A stretch of DNA of 64,000 nucleotides. Origin: Solimonas variicoloris DSM 15731. GTDB taxonomy: Bacteria > Pseudomonadota > Gammaproteobacteria > Nevskiales > Nevskiaceae. The DNA lies in contig NZ_KB907926.1 in NCBI RefSeq assembly GCF_000382285.1, positions 248,001 to 312,000 on the forward strand. Reading direction: 5' to 3'. A model generated the notes under the pieces. It saw only the letters and a list, made by a program, of their open reading frames with translations, had not been told where the DNA came from and made no database searches. This document shows, in pieces, positions 1 to 8,938 of the stretch (the stretch's first letter is position 1; each line of letters begins with the position of its first letter). A program made the position numbers and the translations under genes.

Positions 1-473
1 CAGCCTTCCAGCTTCCAGTTCGGATGGCGGCGCAGGACTTCGCGCAGCTGCGGCACGTCGGCGAGCGGAAAGCCGAGCCGATGCATGCCGCTGTCGAGCT
101 TGAACCACAGCGACAGCTGGGCGCTGTCCGGCAGCGTCTCGAGCAACTGGATCTGCCAATGGTCGTGCACCACGACCTGCAGGCGCTCGTAGACCGCGAG
201 CGCGGCTTCTTCCTGCGAGATCACGCCTTCGAGCAGCGCGATCGGCGCGATGATGTGCGCTTGGCGCAGCTCCATCGCCTCCTCGAGGCAGGCCACCGCC
301 AGGGCATCGACGCCGGCCGTCTCCAGCGCCCGCGCCACCGGCACGGCGCCGTGCCCATAGGCATCCGCCTTGACCGGCGCCATGACGCGCGACTGCGGCG
401 CCAGCGCACGCATGACGCGCAGATTGTGTTGGATCGCCGCGAGGTCGATCGTCGCCGTAACGCGCGGAATCAT
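1..473 (-). CDS. alr: alanine racemase, N-terminal part (runs off window)
   Basis: Alanine racemase interconverts L- and D-alanine with pyridoxal phosphate to supply D-Ala for peptidoglycan. The 157 residues in the window are the N-terminal part of the barrel. They contain the PLP-lysine signature KADAYGHG, with the Schiff-base lysine at about residue 35. The family is usually about 360 residues, so the rest lies beyond base 1. The start ATG overlaps the dnaB stop as ATGA (470-473), so translation is probably coupled to dnaB. Alr directly after dnaB is a familiar gammaproteobacterial order. Confidence 0.93.
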   Translation of the reverse strand, partial: MIPRVTATIDLAAIQHNLRVMRALAPQSRVMAPVKADAYGHGAVPVARALETAGVDALAVACLEEAMELRQAHIIAPIALLEGVISQEEAALAVYERLQVVVHDHWQIQLLETLPDSAQLSLWFKLDSGMHRLGFPLADVPQLREVLRRHPNWKLEG

Positions 474-1858
474 TCGCCCGGATCGAAGCCGCCGTAGCCG
501 TGTGCCCCGTGCTGGGCCAGGTTCTCGAAGCGCGTGAACTCGCCGAAGAACGCCGTCCGCACCGTGCCGAGCGGGCCGTTACGCTGCTTGGCGATGATGA
601 TCTCGGCGGTGCCCTTGTCCGGCGATTCCTTGTTGTAGACCTCGTCGCGGTAGATGAACAGGCACAAGTCGGCGTCCTGTTCGATACCGCCGGATTCGCG
701 CAGGTCGGCCATGCGCGGACGCTTGTTGTCGCGTTGCTCGACGCCGCGGTTGAGCTGCGACAGCGCGACCACCGGCACCTCGAGCTCCTTGCCGAGCGCC
801 TTGAGGCTGCGCGAGATCTCGGAAATCTCGTTGGTGCGGTTTTCCTTGTTGCCGGGAATCTGCATCAGCTGGATGTAGTCGACGACGATCAGGCCGAGCC
901 CGTGGCGCGCCTTGACGCGGCGGGCGCGGGCGCGCACGTCGAGCGGCGACATCGCGCCGGTCTCGTCGATGTACAGCGGCGCTTCGCGCAAAAAGCCGCT
1001 CTGCGAGACGAGGCGGTCCATGTCGCGATCATCGAGCTCGCCGCTGCGCAGCTTGCCCATCGGAATGCGCGCGAACGACGACAGCATACGCATGGCCAGC
1101 TGCTCGGCCGGCATTTCCATGCTGAATACCAGCGCCGGCTTCTTCTCGTAGAGCACGACGTGCTCGGCGATGTTGAGCGCGAACGTCGTCTTGCCCATCG
1201 ACGGGCGGCCGGCGACGATGACCAGATCACCCGGATGAAAGCCGGTCGTGCTGCGATCGAGATCGGAAAAGCCGGTCGACAGGCCGGCGAGCTGGCCCTG
1301 GTTCGAGCGCAGCATGTCGATCTTCTTCTCGAGCGCGTCGATCAGACCCGGCATCGCGTAGTAGTCGTTCTTCGTGCGATCGGCCTTGGCGCGCAGCTTG
1401 AAGACTTTCTGCTCGGCCAGATCGAGCAGCTCCGCATACGAACGCCCGTCCGGGCGGTAGCCGAGCTCGGCGATCTCGCCGCCGGCGCTGGCCAGCGAGC
1501 GCAGTACGGCCCGCTCGCGGACGATCTCCGCATAGGCCATGACGTTGGCGGCGCTCGGCGTGTCGTTGGCGAGCGTGCCGAGGTAGGCCAGGCCACCGGC
1601 GGCCTCGAGCTGGCCGCGCGCCTTCAGATGCTCGGCGAGCGTGACGAAATCGCAGGGCTTCTGGCTGCCGGCGAGTTCGGCGATCGCGCGGAAGATCAGC
1701 TGGTGATCCTCGCGGTAGAAATCCTCGGCGTTGAGCTTGTCGGCGAGATCGTCCCAGTGCCGGTTCTCCAGCATCAGGCCGCCGAGCACGGACTGCTCGG
1801 CCTCGACCGAGTACGGCGGCGCCTTCGGCTGCTGCTGGAGTTTCAGAGGGGTGCTCAT
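470..1858 (-). CDS. dnaB: replicative DNA helicase DnaB
   Basis: DnaB is the hexameric 5'-3' helicase that opens the chromosomal replication fork and recruits primase. The 462-residue product has the expected length. An N-terminal DnaB domain (about residues 15-120) is followed by the RecA-like motor with Walker A AGRPSMGKTT near residue 217, a Walker B stretch LGLIVVDYIQLM and the LRESGGIEQDAD arginine-finger region. It lies 110 bp after rplI, beyond a terminator hairpin, so it probably has its own promoter or relies on read-through. No intein is visible. Confidence 0.97.
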   Translation of the reverse strand: MSTPLKLQQQPKAPPYSVEAEQSVLGGLMLENRHWDDLADKLNAEDFYREDHQLIFRAIAELAGSQKPCDFVTLAEHLKARGQLEAAGGLAYLGTLANDTPSAANVMAYAEIVRERAVLRSLASAGGEIAELGYRPDGRSYAELLDLAEQKVFKLRAKADRTKNDYYAMPGLIDALEKKIDMLRSNQGQLAGLSTGFSDLDRSTTGFHPGDLVIVAGRPSMGKTTFALNIAEHVVLYEKKPALVFSMEMPAEQLAMRMLSSFARIPMGKLRSGELDDRDMDRLVSQSGFLREAPLYIDETGAMSPLDVRARARRVKARHGLGLIVVDYIQLMQIPGNKENRTNEISEISRSLKALGKELEVPVVALSQLNRGVEQRDNKRPRMADLRESGGIEQDADLCLFIYRDEVYNKESPDKGTAEIIIAKQRNGPLGTVRTAFFGEFTRFENLAQHGAHGYGGFDPGE

Positions 1859-1917
1859 CGGGCTGAAGATTATGCAGCGAATGCGGCGGCGGCGGGGCCG
1901 TCGGGCGACGGAAACGA

Positions 1918-1942
1918 AACGGCCCGCGCGAGGCGGGCCGTT
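1918..1942 (-). terminator. Rho-independent terminator of the rpsF-rpsR-rplI operon
   Basis: A perfect 10-bp stem (AACGGCCCGC / GCGGGCCGTT) with a 5-base loop begins 26 bp after the rplI stop. On the minus strand it is followed by the T-rich run TCGTTTCC. This is the classical layout and separates the ribosomal protein operon from dnaB. Confidence 0.8.
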
Positions 1943-1968
1943 CCACGAAGCGTGCAGCGGGTCGCTGG

Positions 1969-2430
1969 CTAGCGGGCCTGCGGCCGGTCTTCGGTGACGA
2001 CCACGGTCAGCGAGGTCTCGACTTCGGTATGCAGGCGCACCGCGATCTCGTAGCTGCCGATCGCGCGGATCGGGCCGGTGATCATGTCGATCTCGCTCTT
2101 CTTGAGGTCGAGGCCGGCAGCCTCGGCGGCTTCGACGATCTCGCCGGGGCCGACCGAGCCGTACAGCTTGCCTTCTTCCGAGGCCAGCACCTTGATCGTC
2201 AGCGTCTGGCCGGCCAGCTTCTCGGCGCGCGCCTTGGCGGCGTTGATGCTGTCGCCGGCCTTCTTCACCAGCTCAGCCTTGCGGGCCTCGAACACCTGGC
2301 GGTTGGCTTCCGTCGCCGGCAGCGCCTTGCCCTGCGGCAGCAGGTAGTTGCGGCCAAAACCGGGCTTGACCTTCACGGTCTCGCCGAGGTCGCCGAGCTT
2401 CTTGATCTTCTCGAGCAGAATGACTTCCAT
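1969..2430 (-). CDS. rplI: 50S ribosomal protein L9
   Basis: L9 is a two-domain, elongated protein of the large subunit that binds 23S rRNA near the base of the L1 stalk and helps keep frame. The 153-residue product starts with the typical MEVILLEKIKKLGDLG and the GFGRNYLLPQGKA motif of the N-terminal rRNA-binding domain, followed by the long central helix (about residues 40-75) and a C-terminal domain. It is the last gene of rpsF-rpsR-rplI and is followed by a terminator. Confidence 0.97.
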   Translation of the reverse strand: MEVILLEKIKKLGDLGETVKVKPGFGRNYLLPQGKALPATEANRQVFEARKAELVKKAGDSINAAKARAEKLAGQTLTIKVLASEEGKLYGSVGPGEIVEAAEAAGLDLKKSEIDMITGPIRAIGSYEIAVRLHTEVETSLTVVVTEDRPQAR

Positions 2431-2442
2431 GGGCTCGCTCCC

Positions 2443-2673
2443 TTACACGTGCTTGTCGGTGTACGGCAGCAGCGCCAGGAAGCGCGCGCGCTTGATCGCC
2501 AGCGCCAGCTCGCGCTGGTAGCGCGTGCGCGTACCGGTGATGCGGGCCGGCACGATCTTGCCGTTCTCGCCGATGTAACCCTTGAGCAATGCAAGGTCCT
2601 TGTAGTCGATCTTCGGCGCGTTGTCCGAGCTGAACTTGCAGGACTTCTTGCGGCGGTAGAACTGCTGTGCCAT
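2443..2673 (-). CDS. rpsR: 30S ribosomal protein S18
   Basis: S18 binds the platform of the 30S subunit as a pair with S6. The 76-residue product has the normal length, with the basic N-terminus RRKKSCKF and the core motif [19 protein letters not shown], followed by the [20 protein letters not shown] rRNA-contact helix. It sits 3 bp after rpsF, so the two partners are made together. Confidence 0.97.
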   Translation of the reverse strand: MAQQFYRRKKSCKFSSDNAPKIDYKDLALLKGYIGENGKIVPARITGTRTRYQRELALAIKRARFLALLPYTDKHV

Positions 2674-2676
2674 GGC

Positions 2677-3084
2677 TTAGACTCCTTCCTCGGCGTTCGC
2701 TTCTTCGGTCGCGCCTTCGGCGTCGGTGCCGCGCGAGCGGAACTCGCCGGGCTTCTTTTCCTCTTCCGGCGCCTTGAACAGCGGCGACTGCTCGGTCGCG
2801 GCGGCTTCGGTGCGGATCACCAGCTTGCGGATGACCGCGTCGTTGAAGCGGAACGCGTTCTCCAGCTCGGCCAGGGTGGCGTCGTTGATCTCGACGTTCA
2901 TCAGCACGTAGTGCGCCTTGTGCGCCTTGGCGATCGGGTACGCGAGCTGACGGCGACCCCAGTCCTCGAGGCGGTGAACCTGACCGCCACCGGTCTGGAT
3001 CATGTTCTTGTAACGCTCGGTCATGGCCGGAACCTGTTCGCTCTGGTCCGGATGCACCATGACGACAATCTCATAGTGACGCAT
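2677..3084 (-). CDS. rpsF: 30S ribosomal protein S6
   Basis: S6 forms a heterodimer with S18 on the small-subunit platform. I chose the ATG at 3084 ([17 protein letters not shown]) because AAGGAG lies 7 bases upstream and the protein then starts like its family; an in-frame ATG seven codons earlier would overlap this ribosome binding site. The 135-residue product has the S6 core followed by an acidic, Glu/Ala-rich tail (about residues 110-135), common in gammaproteobacteria and sometimes modified by RimK. It heads the operon behind a roughly 105-nt leader. Confidence 0.96.
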   Translation of the reverse strand: MRHYEIVVMVHPDQSEQVPAMTERYKNMIQTGGGQVHRLEDWGRRQLAYPIAKAHKAHYVLMNVEINDATLAELENAFRFNDAVIRKLVIRTEAAATEQSPLFKAPEEEKKPGEFRSRGTDAEGATEEANAEEGV

Positions 3085-3197
3085 CGCATCTCCTTGTGGA
3101 CGCATGCATTTCTGCGTGCGGCTCCCCGTTCCGGCCTTGCGGCGGCGTCACGGTGGAGCAAGTGAAACCTCGCGCCGGAATGGCACGAGGGGCGCGC

Positions 3198-3226
3198 ATA
3201 TTAGGGGAATCGCGCCGCTGGCGCAA
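3198..3226 (-). promoter_or_regulatory. putative sigma-70 promoter of rpsF operon
   Basis: On the minus strand TTGCGC (3226-3221) and TAATAT (3203-3198) are separated by exactly 17 bases. Transcription would start near 3190, giving a leader of about 105 nt before the rpsF start. The -10 box is good and the -35 matches four of six consensus bases. Confidence 0.5.
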
Positions 3227-3271
3227 TGAAACGAGGCCCCGGCCCGACGCGCCGGCGGCCACGTTCGGGCG

Positions 3272-4027
3272 CTACTTGCGGCGCCGCGGCGCGGGCGGAT
3301 GACGCTGGCGGTAAGCCTCGTAGAGGCAAACGGCGGTGGCGACCGAAACGTTGAGGCTCTCGGTCTTGCCCTGCATCGGGATCTTCACGAGCCGGTCGCA
3401 GGTCTCGCGCGTCAGGCGCCGCAGGCCCTCGCCTTCGGCGCCCATCACCAGCACGGTCGGGCCGGTCAGGTCGACCTCGTAGAGCGTTTCCGTCGCCTCG
3501 CCGGCCAGTCCGGTGGTCCAGTAGCCGAGCTCCTTCAGCCGCTCCAGCGTGCGCGCGAGGTTGGTCACCGCCACCAGCGGCACGCGCTCGGCACTGCCGG
3601 CGGCGGCGGCGCGCGCCGCCGCCGTCAGGCTGGCGCTGCGGTCCTTGGGAATGATGACGGCATTGACGCCGACGGCCTCGGCGGTGCGCAGGCAGGCGCC
3701 GAGGTTGTGCGGATCCTGGACACCGTCGAGGGCCAGGAACCAGCGGTCCTTCTCGGCCGGCTGATAGAGCGCGTCCTCGGCGTCGAAGGCCTTTTCCGGC
3801 ACGTAGGCCAGTACGCCCTGATGGCGCAGCTCGGGCGCCTTGAGATCGAGGTCGGCGCGCGGCACCACGCGCAGCCGCACCTCGTGCTGCCGCGCTAGCG
3901 CCTGTACGCGGCGGGCGCGATCGTCGTTGCGGGTATCGGCGAGCAGGATCTCGAAGGGTTTGTCGTGCGCGTCTTCGAGCGCCGCCAGAACCGCATGAAA
4001 GCCGCCGATCAGAGTCGATTTCGCCAC
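3272..4027 (-). CDS. rlmB: 23S rRNA (guanosine-2'-O-)-methyltransferase RlmB
   Basis: RlmB is a SpoU-family (SPOUT) enzyme that methylates the 2'-OH of G2251 in 23S rRNA (E. coli numbering) using S-adenosylmethionine. I start it at the GTG at 4027 (VAKSTLIGGFHAVLAAL), giving 251 residues, close to the usual length of about 245; the open frame upstream runs through a terminator hairpin and cannot be the true start. The SpoU substrate-binding domain comes first, then the knotted SAM domain with LDGVQDPHNLGACLRTAE, MGAEGEGL and ESLNVSVATAVCLYE. The typical rnr-rlmB pairing is interrupted here by an OmpA-like gene and a terminator. Confidence 0.94.
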   Translation of the reverse strand: MAKSTLIGGFHAVLAALEDAHDKPFEILLADTRNDDRARRVQALARQHEVRLRVVPRADLDLKAPELRHQGVLAYVPEKAFDAEDALYQPAEKDRWFLALDGVQDPHNLGACLRTAEAVGVNAVIIPKDRSASLTAAARAAAAGSAERVPLVAVTNLARTLERLKELGYWTTGLAGEATETLYEVDLTGPTVLVMGAEGEGLRRLTRETCDRLVKIPMQGKTESLNVSVATAVCLYEAYRQRHPPAPRRRK

Positions 4028-4132
4028 GTGCCGCTCTTCGTGTTGCCGATTGGGGCGGCATTGTCCCAGATTCGCGTGCCACGCTGCGACCGTCCGCCGA
4101 CGCGCCCGGCGACAACGCCGGCCGCCACGACG

Positions 4133-4162
4133 AAGAAAGCCCCGCATCCGCGGGGCTTTCTT
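4133..4162 (-). terminator. Rho-independent terminator after the OmpA-like lipoprotein gene
   Basis: A perfect 13-bp stem (AAGAAAGCCCCGC / GCGGGGCTTTCTT) with the loop ATCC on the plus strand lies between the OmpA-like gene and rlmB. On the minus strand it ends in GGGGCTTTCTTCG. It means rlmB needs its own promoter or read-through. Confidence 0.82.
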
Positions 4163-4180
4163 CACGACGCCGATGCCGGC

Positions 4181-4876
4181 TCAGCCGCCGAGATACGGCG
4201 GCGGCGTCCAGGCCTGCTGCTCCTGCCCCTCGATGACCGGCTTGATGACGATGTCGACGCGGCGGTTGCGCGGCTCGTTGACGTTGTCGGCGGTGCGTAC
4301 CAGCGGCTCGCGCTCGCCGCGTCCCTCCTGGCGGATGCGCTGGCTCGGCACGCCCTGGCTCGACAGGTAGGTCGCCACCGAGCTCGCGCGGCTCGCCGAC
4401 AGGCGCATGTTGTAGTCATCGCTGCCGGTCGTGTCGGTATGCCCGACGACGTGGATCACCGTCTTGTCGTAGGACTTCAGGATGTTGGCGATCTTCGCGT
4501 AGGTGTCGAGCGCCTCGGGCCGGAGCTGCGCGCTGTTGAGGTCGAAGCTGACGTCGCTGGCGATGCCGACCTTCAGCGAGCCGTCGGACAGCTTGGTGAT
4601 CTGCAGCTCGTTGTTGCGCTGTTCCTCGGCGAGTTGCTGGTTCAGCTCGGCCTGCTGGCGGTCCATGTAATTGCCGACCGCACCGCCGGCGATCGCGCCG
4701 ATCACGGCACCGACGATCGGCGCGCCGCGGGCATGGCTGACCTGGTTGCCGAGCACGCCGCCGGCGACCGCGCCGATCACGGCGCCGGTCTTGGCGCGGC
4801 GGTTCGGATCATCGGTCGCGCACGCGGCGAGCGTGACGGTCACCGCGGCGAGCACGGCGATACGGACGGTTTTCAT
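4181..4876 (-). CDS. OmpA-family outer-membrane lipoprotein with glycine zipper
   Basis: This is a predicted outer-membrane lipoprotein that ties the envelope to peptidoglycan. The signal peptide ends in the lipobox LAAC (Cys about residue 19). Two glycine-zipper stretches follow (AKTGAVIGAVAGGVLG and APIVGAVIGAIAGGAVG, residues 28-68), then a short helical linker and a C-terminal OmpA peptidoglycan-binding domain with VVGHTDTTGSDDYN and LSASRASSVATYL (about residues 140-165). The architecture matches YiaD-like proteins. Its ATG overlaps the rnr stop as ATGA, so it is translationally coupled to rnr. Its position between rnr and rlmB is unusual. Confidence 0.9.
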   Translation of the reverse strand: MKTVRIAVLAAVTVTLAACATDDPNRRAKTGAVIGAVAGGVLGNQVSHARGAPIVGAVIGAIAGGAVGNYMDRQQAELNQQLAEEQRNNELQITKLSDGSLKVGIASDVSFDLNSAQLRPEALDTYAKIANILKSYDKTVIHVVGHTDTTGSDDYNMRLSASRASSVATYLSSQGVPSQRIRQEGRGEREPLVRTADNVNEPRNRRVDIVIKPVIEGQEQQAWTPPPYLGG

Positions 4877-7236
4877 CGACGTTTCCTCGGATTGGAATTC
4901 GGCTTCGAATGCGACTTCTCCGGCCGCGATTGTCTGGCCTGGGGCTGAAGCGAATCTGAACGCGGCCCGCGCCGGGCGGCCGGCGCCTTCGATATCTGAC
5001 GGATCAGTTCGAGGTCGATCTTGCGCTCGTCGAGGTTGACCCGCACCAGCTTGACCCGCAGGCGATCACCGAGCCCGTGGCTCATGCCGCTGCGGCTGCC
5101 GCTGAGCCGGTGCGCACGATCGTCGAACTCGTAGTAGTCGTTCTTCAGCGTGGCGACGTGCACGAGCCCGTCGACATACAGACCCTCCAGCTCGACGAAC
5201 AATCCGAACGGCGCGACACCGCTGACGATGCCGTCGAACTCCTCGCCGACACGGTGGCTCATGTATTCGCACTTGAGCCAGGTCACGACCTCGCGCGTCG
5301 CCTCGTCGGCGCGGCGTTCGGTCATCGAGCAGTGCGTGCCGAACGCTTCCATCTGCTCGGCGCCGTAGATGAAGTCGGGCTTGCGGCGCAGCAGGCGACG
5401 CTTGATCAGCGCGTGCTTGATGGCGCGATGCAGCAGCAAGTCCGGATAACGGCGGATCGGCGAGGTGAAATGCGCGTAGTGGGTCAGCGCCAGGCCGAAG
5501 TGCCCGACGTTGGCCGGGCTGTAGCGGGCCTGCATCAGCGTGCGCAGCAGCACGGTCTGGATCAGCGTCAGGTCCGGCCGGGTCTTGGCCTGCTCGAGCA
5601 CGCGCGCGAAATCGCCGGCCTTCGGCTTGTCGCCGCCGCCGAGGCTCAGGCCCTTGAGGGCCAGGAATTCGCGCAGCGTGCCCACCTTCATCGCATCCGG
5701 ATCTTCGTGAACGCGATAGAGGTTCGGCAGCTTGTGCTTCTCGACCAGCTTCGCCGACTCGACGTTGGCGGCGACCATGCATTCCTCGATCAGCCGGTGC
5801 GCGCGATTGCGCTTGACCGGCACGATACGGTCGATCTTGCGCTCGCCCGAGAACACGATGCGCGTCTCGGTCGACTCGAAGTCGATCGCGCCACGCCGCA
5901 ACCGCGCCGCGAACAGCGCCGAGAACACTTCGTCGAGCACCTGCAGGTGCGGCACGATCGTCGCGCGCTTCTGCGCAAGCTCGCCGGCCGGCTCATCGAG
6001 CATGGCCGCGACGTCTTCGTAGATCAGTCGCGCGTGGCTGCGCATCACCGCTTCGTAGAAGCGCGACTTGGCGACCTCGCCGTCCGGCATCACGCGCATC
6101 TCGCAAACCATGCACAGGCGCTCGACCTCGGGGTTCAGCGAGCACAGGCCGTTCGACAGCTTCTCCGGCAGCATCGGAATCACGCGCTGCGGGAAGTAGA
6201 CGGAATTGCCGCGGCGCAGCGCTTCCTTGTCGAGCGGCGATTCCGGCTTCACATACGCGGAGACGTCGGCGATCGCGACCCACAGCGTCCAGCCGCCGCG
6301 ACGTTCGCGGCGCGCGTGGACCGCGTCGTCGAAGTCGCGGGCGTCGGCACCGTCGATCGTCATCAGCGGCAGCTGGCGCAGGTCCTCGCGGCCCTCGATC
6401 TGCTCCGGCTGCACCGTATCGGGAATCGCCGCGGCCTCGCGCTCGACGGCGTCCGGCCATTCGTTCGGCAGGCTGTGCGCGCGGATCGCCGCTTCGATCT
6501 CCATGCCCGGCGCCAGATGCTCGCCGAGGATTTCGATGACCTTGCCGACCGGCAGCGTGCGGTTGCCCGGCGGCTCGACGATCTCGGCGACGACCATCTG
6601 GCCGTGCCGTGCGCCGGCCAGATCATCGGCCGGGATCAGCAGGTCCTGCTGCACGCGCGGATTGTCGGGGATGACGTAGGCGACGCCGCGCTCGACGTGC
6701 AGGCGCCCGACGACGCTGCGGCTGACGCGCTCGATGACCTCGGCGACGACGCCCTCGGGGCGACCCTTGTAGTCGAGGCCGACGACGCGCACCAGCACGC
6801 GGTCGCCGTTCATCAGCGAACGCATCTGCCGCGGCGCCAGGAACACGTCCTTGCCGCCGGCATCCGGGATCAGGAAGCCGAAACCGTCGCGGTGCGCCTG
6901 CACCACGCCGGCGATCAGGTTCATCTGCGTCACCGGCCCGTAGGCGCCGCGCCGGTTGGCGACCAGCTGGCCCTCGCGGACCATCGCCACGAGCCGCTTC
7001 GACAGCGCCTCCTGCTGCGACAGCTTGCCGAGCCCGAACGCGCCGACCAGTTCGTCGAGGGTCAGCGGGCCCTCGTGCTGGGCGAGCGTTTCGAGAATCA
7101 AATTGCGGCTGGGAATGGGATCCGCGTAGCGCGCCTGTTCCTGCGCGTACTCGGCATCTTGTGTCTGCCAGGCAGTGCCGGGCTGGGCGGCGCGGGGCGC
7201 CGATTTGGAGTGGTCCTTAGACTTCGTTCTTTTCAT
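4873..7236 (-). CDS. rnr: ribonuclease R
   Basis: RNase R is a 3'-5' exoribonuclease that degrades structured RNA and takes part in rRNA and tmRNA quality control. I start it at the ATG at 7236 (MKRTKSKDH), giving 787 residues; a longer in-frame start exists at 7263 but has no better ribosome binding site. Domains in order are a winged-helix region (about 50-110), cold-shock domains, the RNB catalytic domain with DGADARDFDDAVHA (about 300-312), the LRYSPANVG/HFTSPIRRYPDLLLHRAI region, an S1 domain, and a Lys/Arg-rich tail that in the family aids unwinding of structured RNA. Confidence 0.96.
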   Translation of the reverse strand: MKRTKSKDHSKSAPRAAQPGTAWQTQDAEYAQEQARYADPIPSRNLILETLAQHEGPLTLDELVGAFGLGKLSQQEALSKRLVAMVREGQLVANRRGAYGPVTQMNLIAGVVQAHRDGFGFLIPDAGGKDVFLAPRQMRSLMNGDRVLVRVVGLDYKGRPEGVVAEVIERVSRSVVGRLHVERGVAYVIPDNPRVQQDLLIPADDLAGARHGQMVVAEIVEPPGNRTLPVGKVIEILGEHLAPGMEIEAAIRAHSLPNEWPDAVEREAAAIPDTVQPEQIEGREDLRQLPLMTIDGADARDFDDAVHARRERRGGWTLWVAIADVSAYVKPESPLDKEALRRGNSVYFPQRVIPMLPEKLSNGLCSLNPEVERLCMVCEMRVMPDGEVAKSRFYEAVMRSHARLIYEDVAAMLDEPAGELAQKRATIVPHLQVLDEVFSALFAARLRRGAIDFESTETRIVFSGERKIDRIVPVKRNRAHRLIEECMVAANVESAKLVEKHKLPNLYRVHEDPDAMKVGTLREFLALKGLSLGGGDKPKAGDFARVLEQAKTRPDLTLIQTVLLRTLMQARYSPANVGHFGLALTHYAHFTSPIRRYPDLLLHRAIKHALIKRRLLRRKPDFIYGAEQMEAFGTHCSMTERRADEATREVVTWLKCEYMSHRVGEEFDGIVSGVAPFGLFVELEGLYVDGLVHVATLKNDYYEFDDRAHRLSGSRSGMSHGLGDRLRVKLVRVNLDERKIDLELIRQISKAPAARRGPRSDSLQPQARQSRPEKSHSKPNSNPRKRR

Positions 7237-7264
7237 TGACAAAGGTAGTTGGCATCGCCACAAT
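7236..7264 (+). promoter_or_regulatory. putative promoter of tRNA-Leu
   Basis: TTGACA (7236-7241) and CACAAT (7259-7264) are separated by 17 bases, placing a start near 7271, about 50 nt before the mature tRNA. The -35 box is perfect and the -10 matches four of six. The -35 touches the first base of the divergent rnr start codon, so the regions for the two genes overlap. A second, poorer TTGACG at 7273 has no well-spaced -10. Confidence 0.45.
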
Positions 7265-7320
7265 GCGCGCCCTTGACGTCATCCGCAAGTCTGTAAACGC
7301 GGAGGCGCAGCCGCTCAAAT

Positions 7321-7405
7321 GCCGAGATGGCGGAATTGGTAGACGCACCAGTTTCAGGTACTGGCGGGTAACACCGTGGAGGTTCGAGTCCTCTTCTCGG
7401 CACCA
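7321..7405 (+). tRNA. tRNA-Leu (anticodon CAG)
   Basis: The sequence folds into a class II tRNA. The acceptor stem is GCCGAGA/TCTCGGC, the D arm contains AATTGGTAGA, and the anticodon stem CCAGT/ACTGG holds the loop TTCAGGT with CAG at 7355-7357. A long variable arm (CGGGTAACACCGT) is typical of leucine tRNAs, followed by the T arm with GGTTCGAGTCC. Discriminator A73 and CCA are encoded (7402-7405). It reads leucine CUG codons, expected to be the dominant Leu codon in such GC-rich DNA. A terminator follows. Confidence 0.97.
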
Positions 7406-7443
7406 TTGTAGCGTTCTGGGATGTTTCCGGAACGTACGCAAAG

Positions 7444-7467
7444 AACCGCGCTCCGGCGCGGTTTTTT
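7444..7467 (+). terminator. Rho-independent terminator after tRNA-Leu
   Basis: The 8-bp stem AACCGCGC/GCGCGGTT with loop TCCG is followed by a run of T residues (to 7467). It lies 38 bp after the tRNA and ends its transcript. Confidence 0.85.
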
Positions 7468-7541
7468 GTTGTCCGTCGTTTTTTCGTGTACCCGGTGGCG
7501 GCCTCCCGTCCAAGCCCATCGGTGCGGCGCCGCGCAAAGAA

Positions 7542-7575
7542 AAAGCGGCGGCCCCGTTGCCGGGACCGCCGCTTT
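7542..7575 (-). terminator. Rho-independent terminator after purA
   Basis: A 15-bp stem (7542-7556 with 7561-7575, one mismatch) and loop GCAA on the minus strand lies 19 bp after the purA stop. It is followed on the minus strand by TTCTTTG. It closes the minus-strand hfl-hisZ-purA block. Confidence 0.8.
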
Positions 7576-7594
7576 CGGCGTCGCTCGCGCGACT

Positions 7595-8896
<1,302 letters not shown>

Positions 8897-8938
8897 TCAT
8901 CACTCACTTGAACGGCGCGTCCAGCGCGCCAGGGGGGG

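Noticed and set aside
500-1972. Long open frame on the plus strand opposite dnaB (and many similar ones opposite hisZ, rnr, ftsK, clpA, rne)
   Set aside because: Opposite-strand frames stay open because of GC-rich third positions in the real genes. They have Arg/Ala/His-heavy products with no known motif and no ribosome binding site.
7273-7299. TTGACG...TAAACG as the tRNA-Leu promoter
   Set aside because: The spacing is only 15 bp; the upstream TTGACA-N17-CACAAT fits better.
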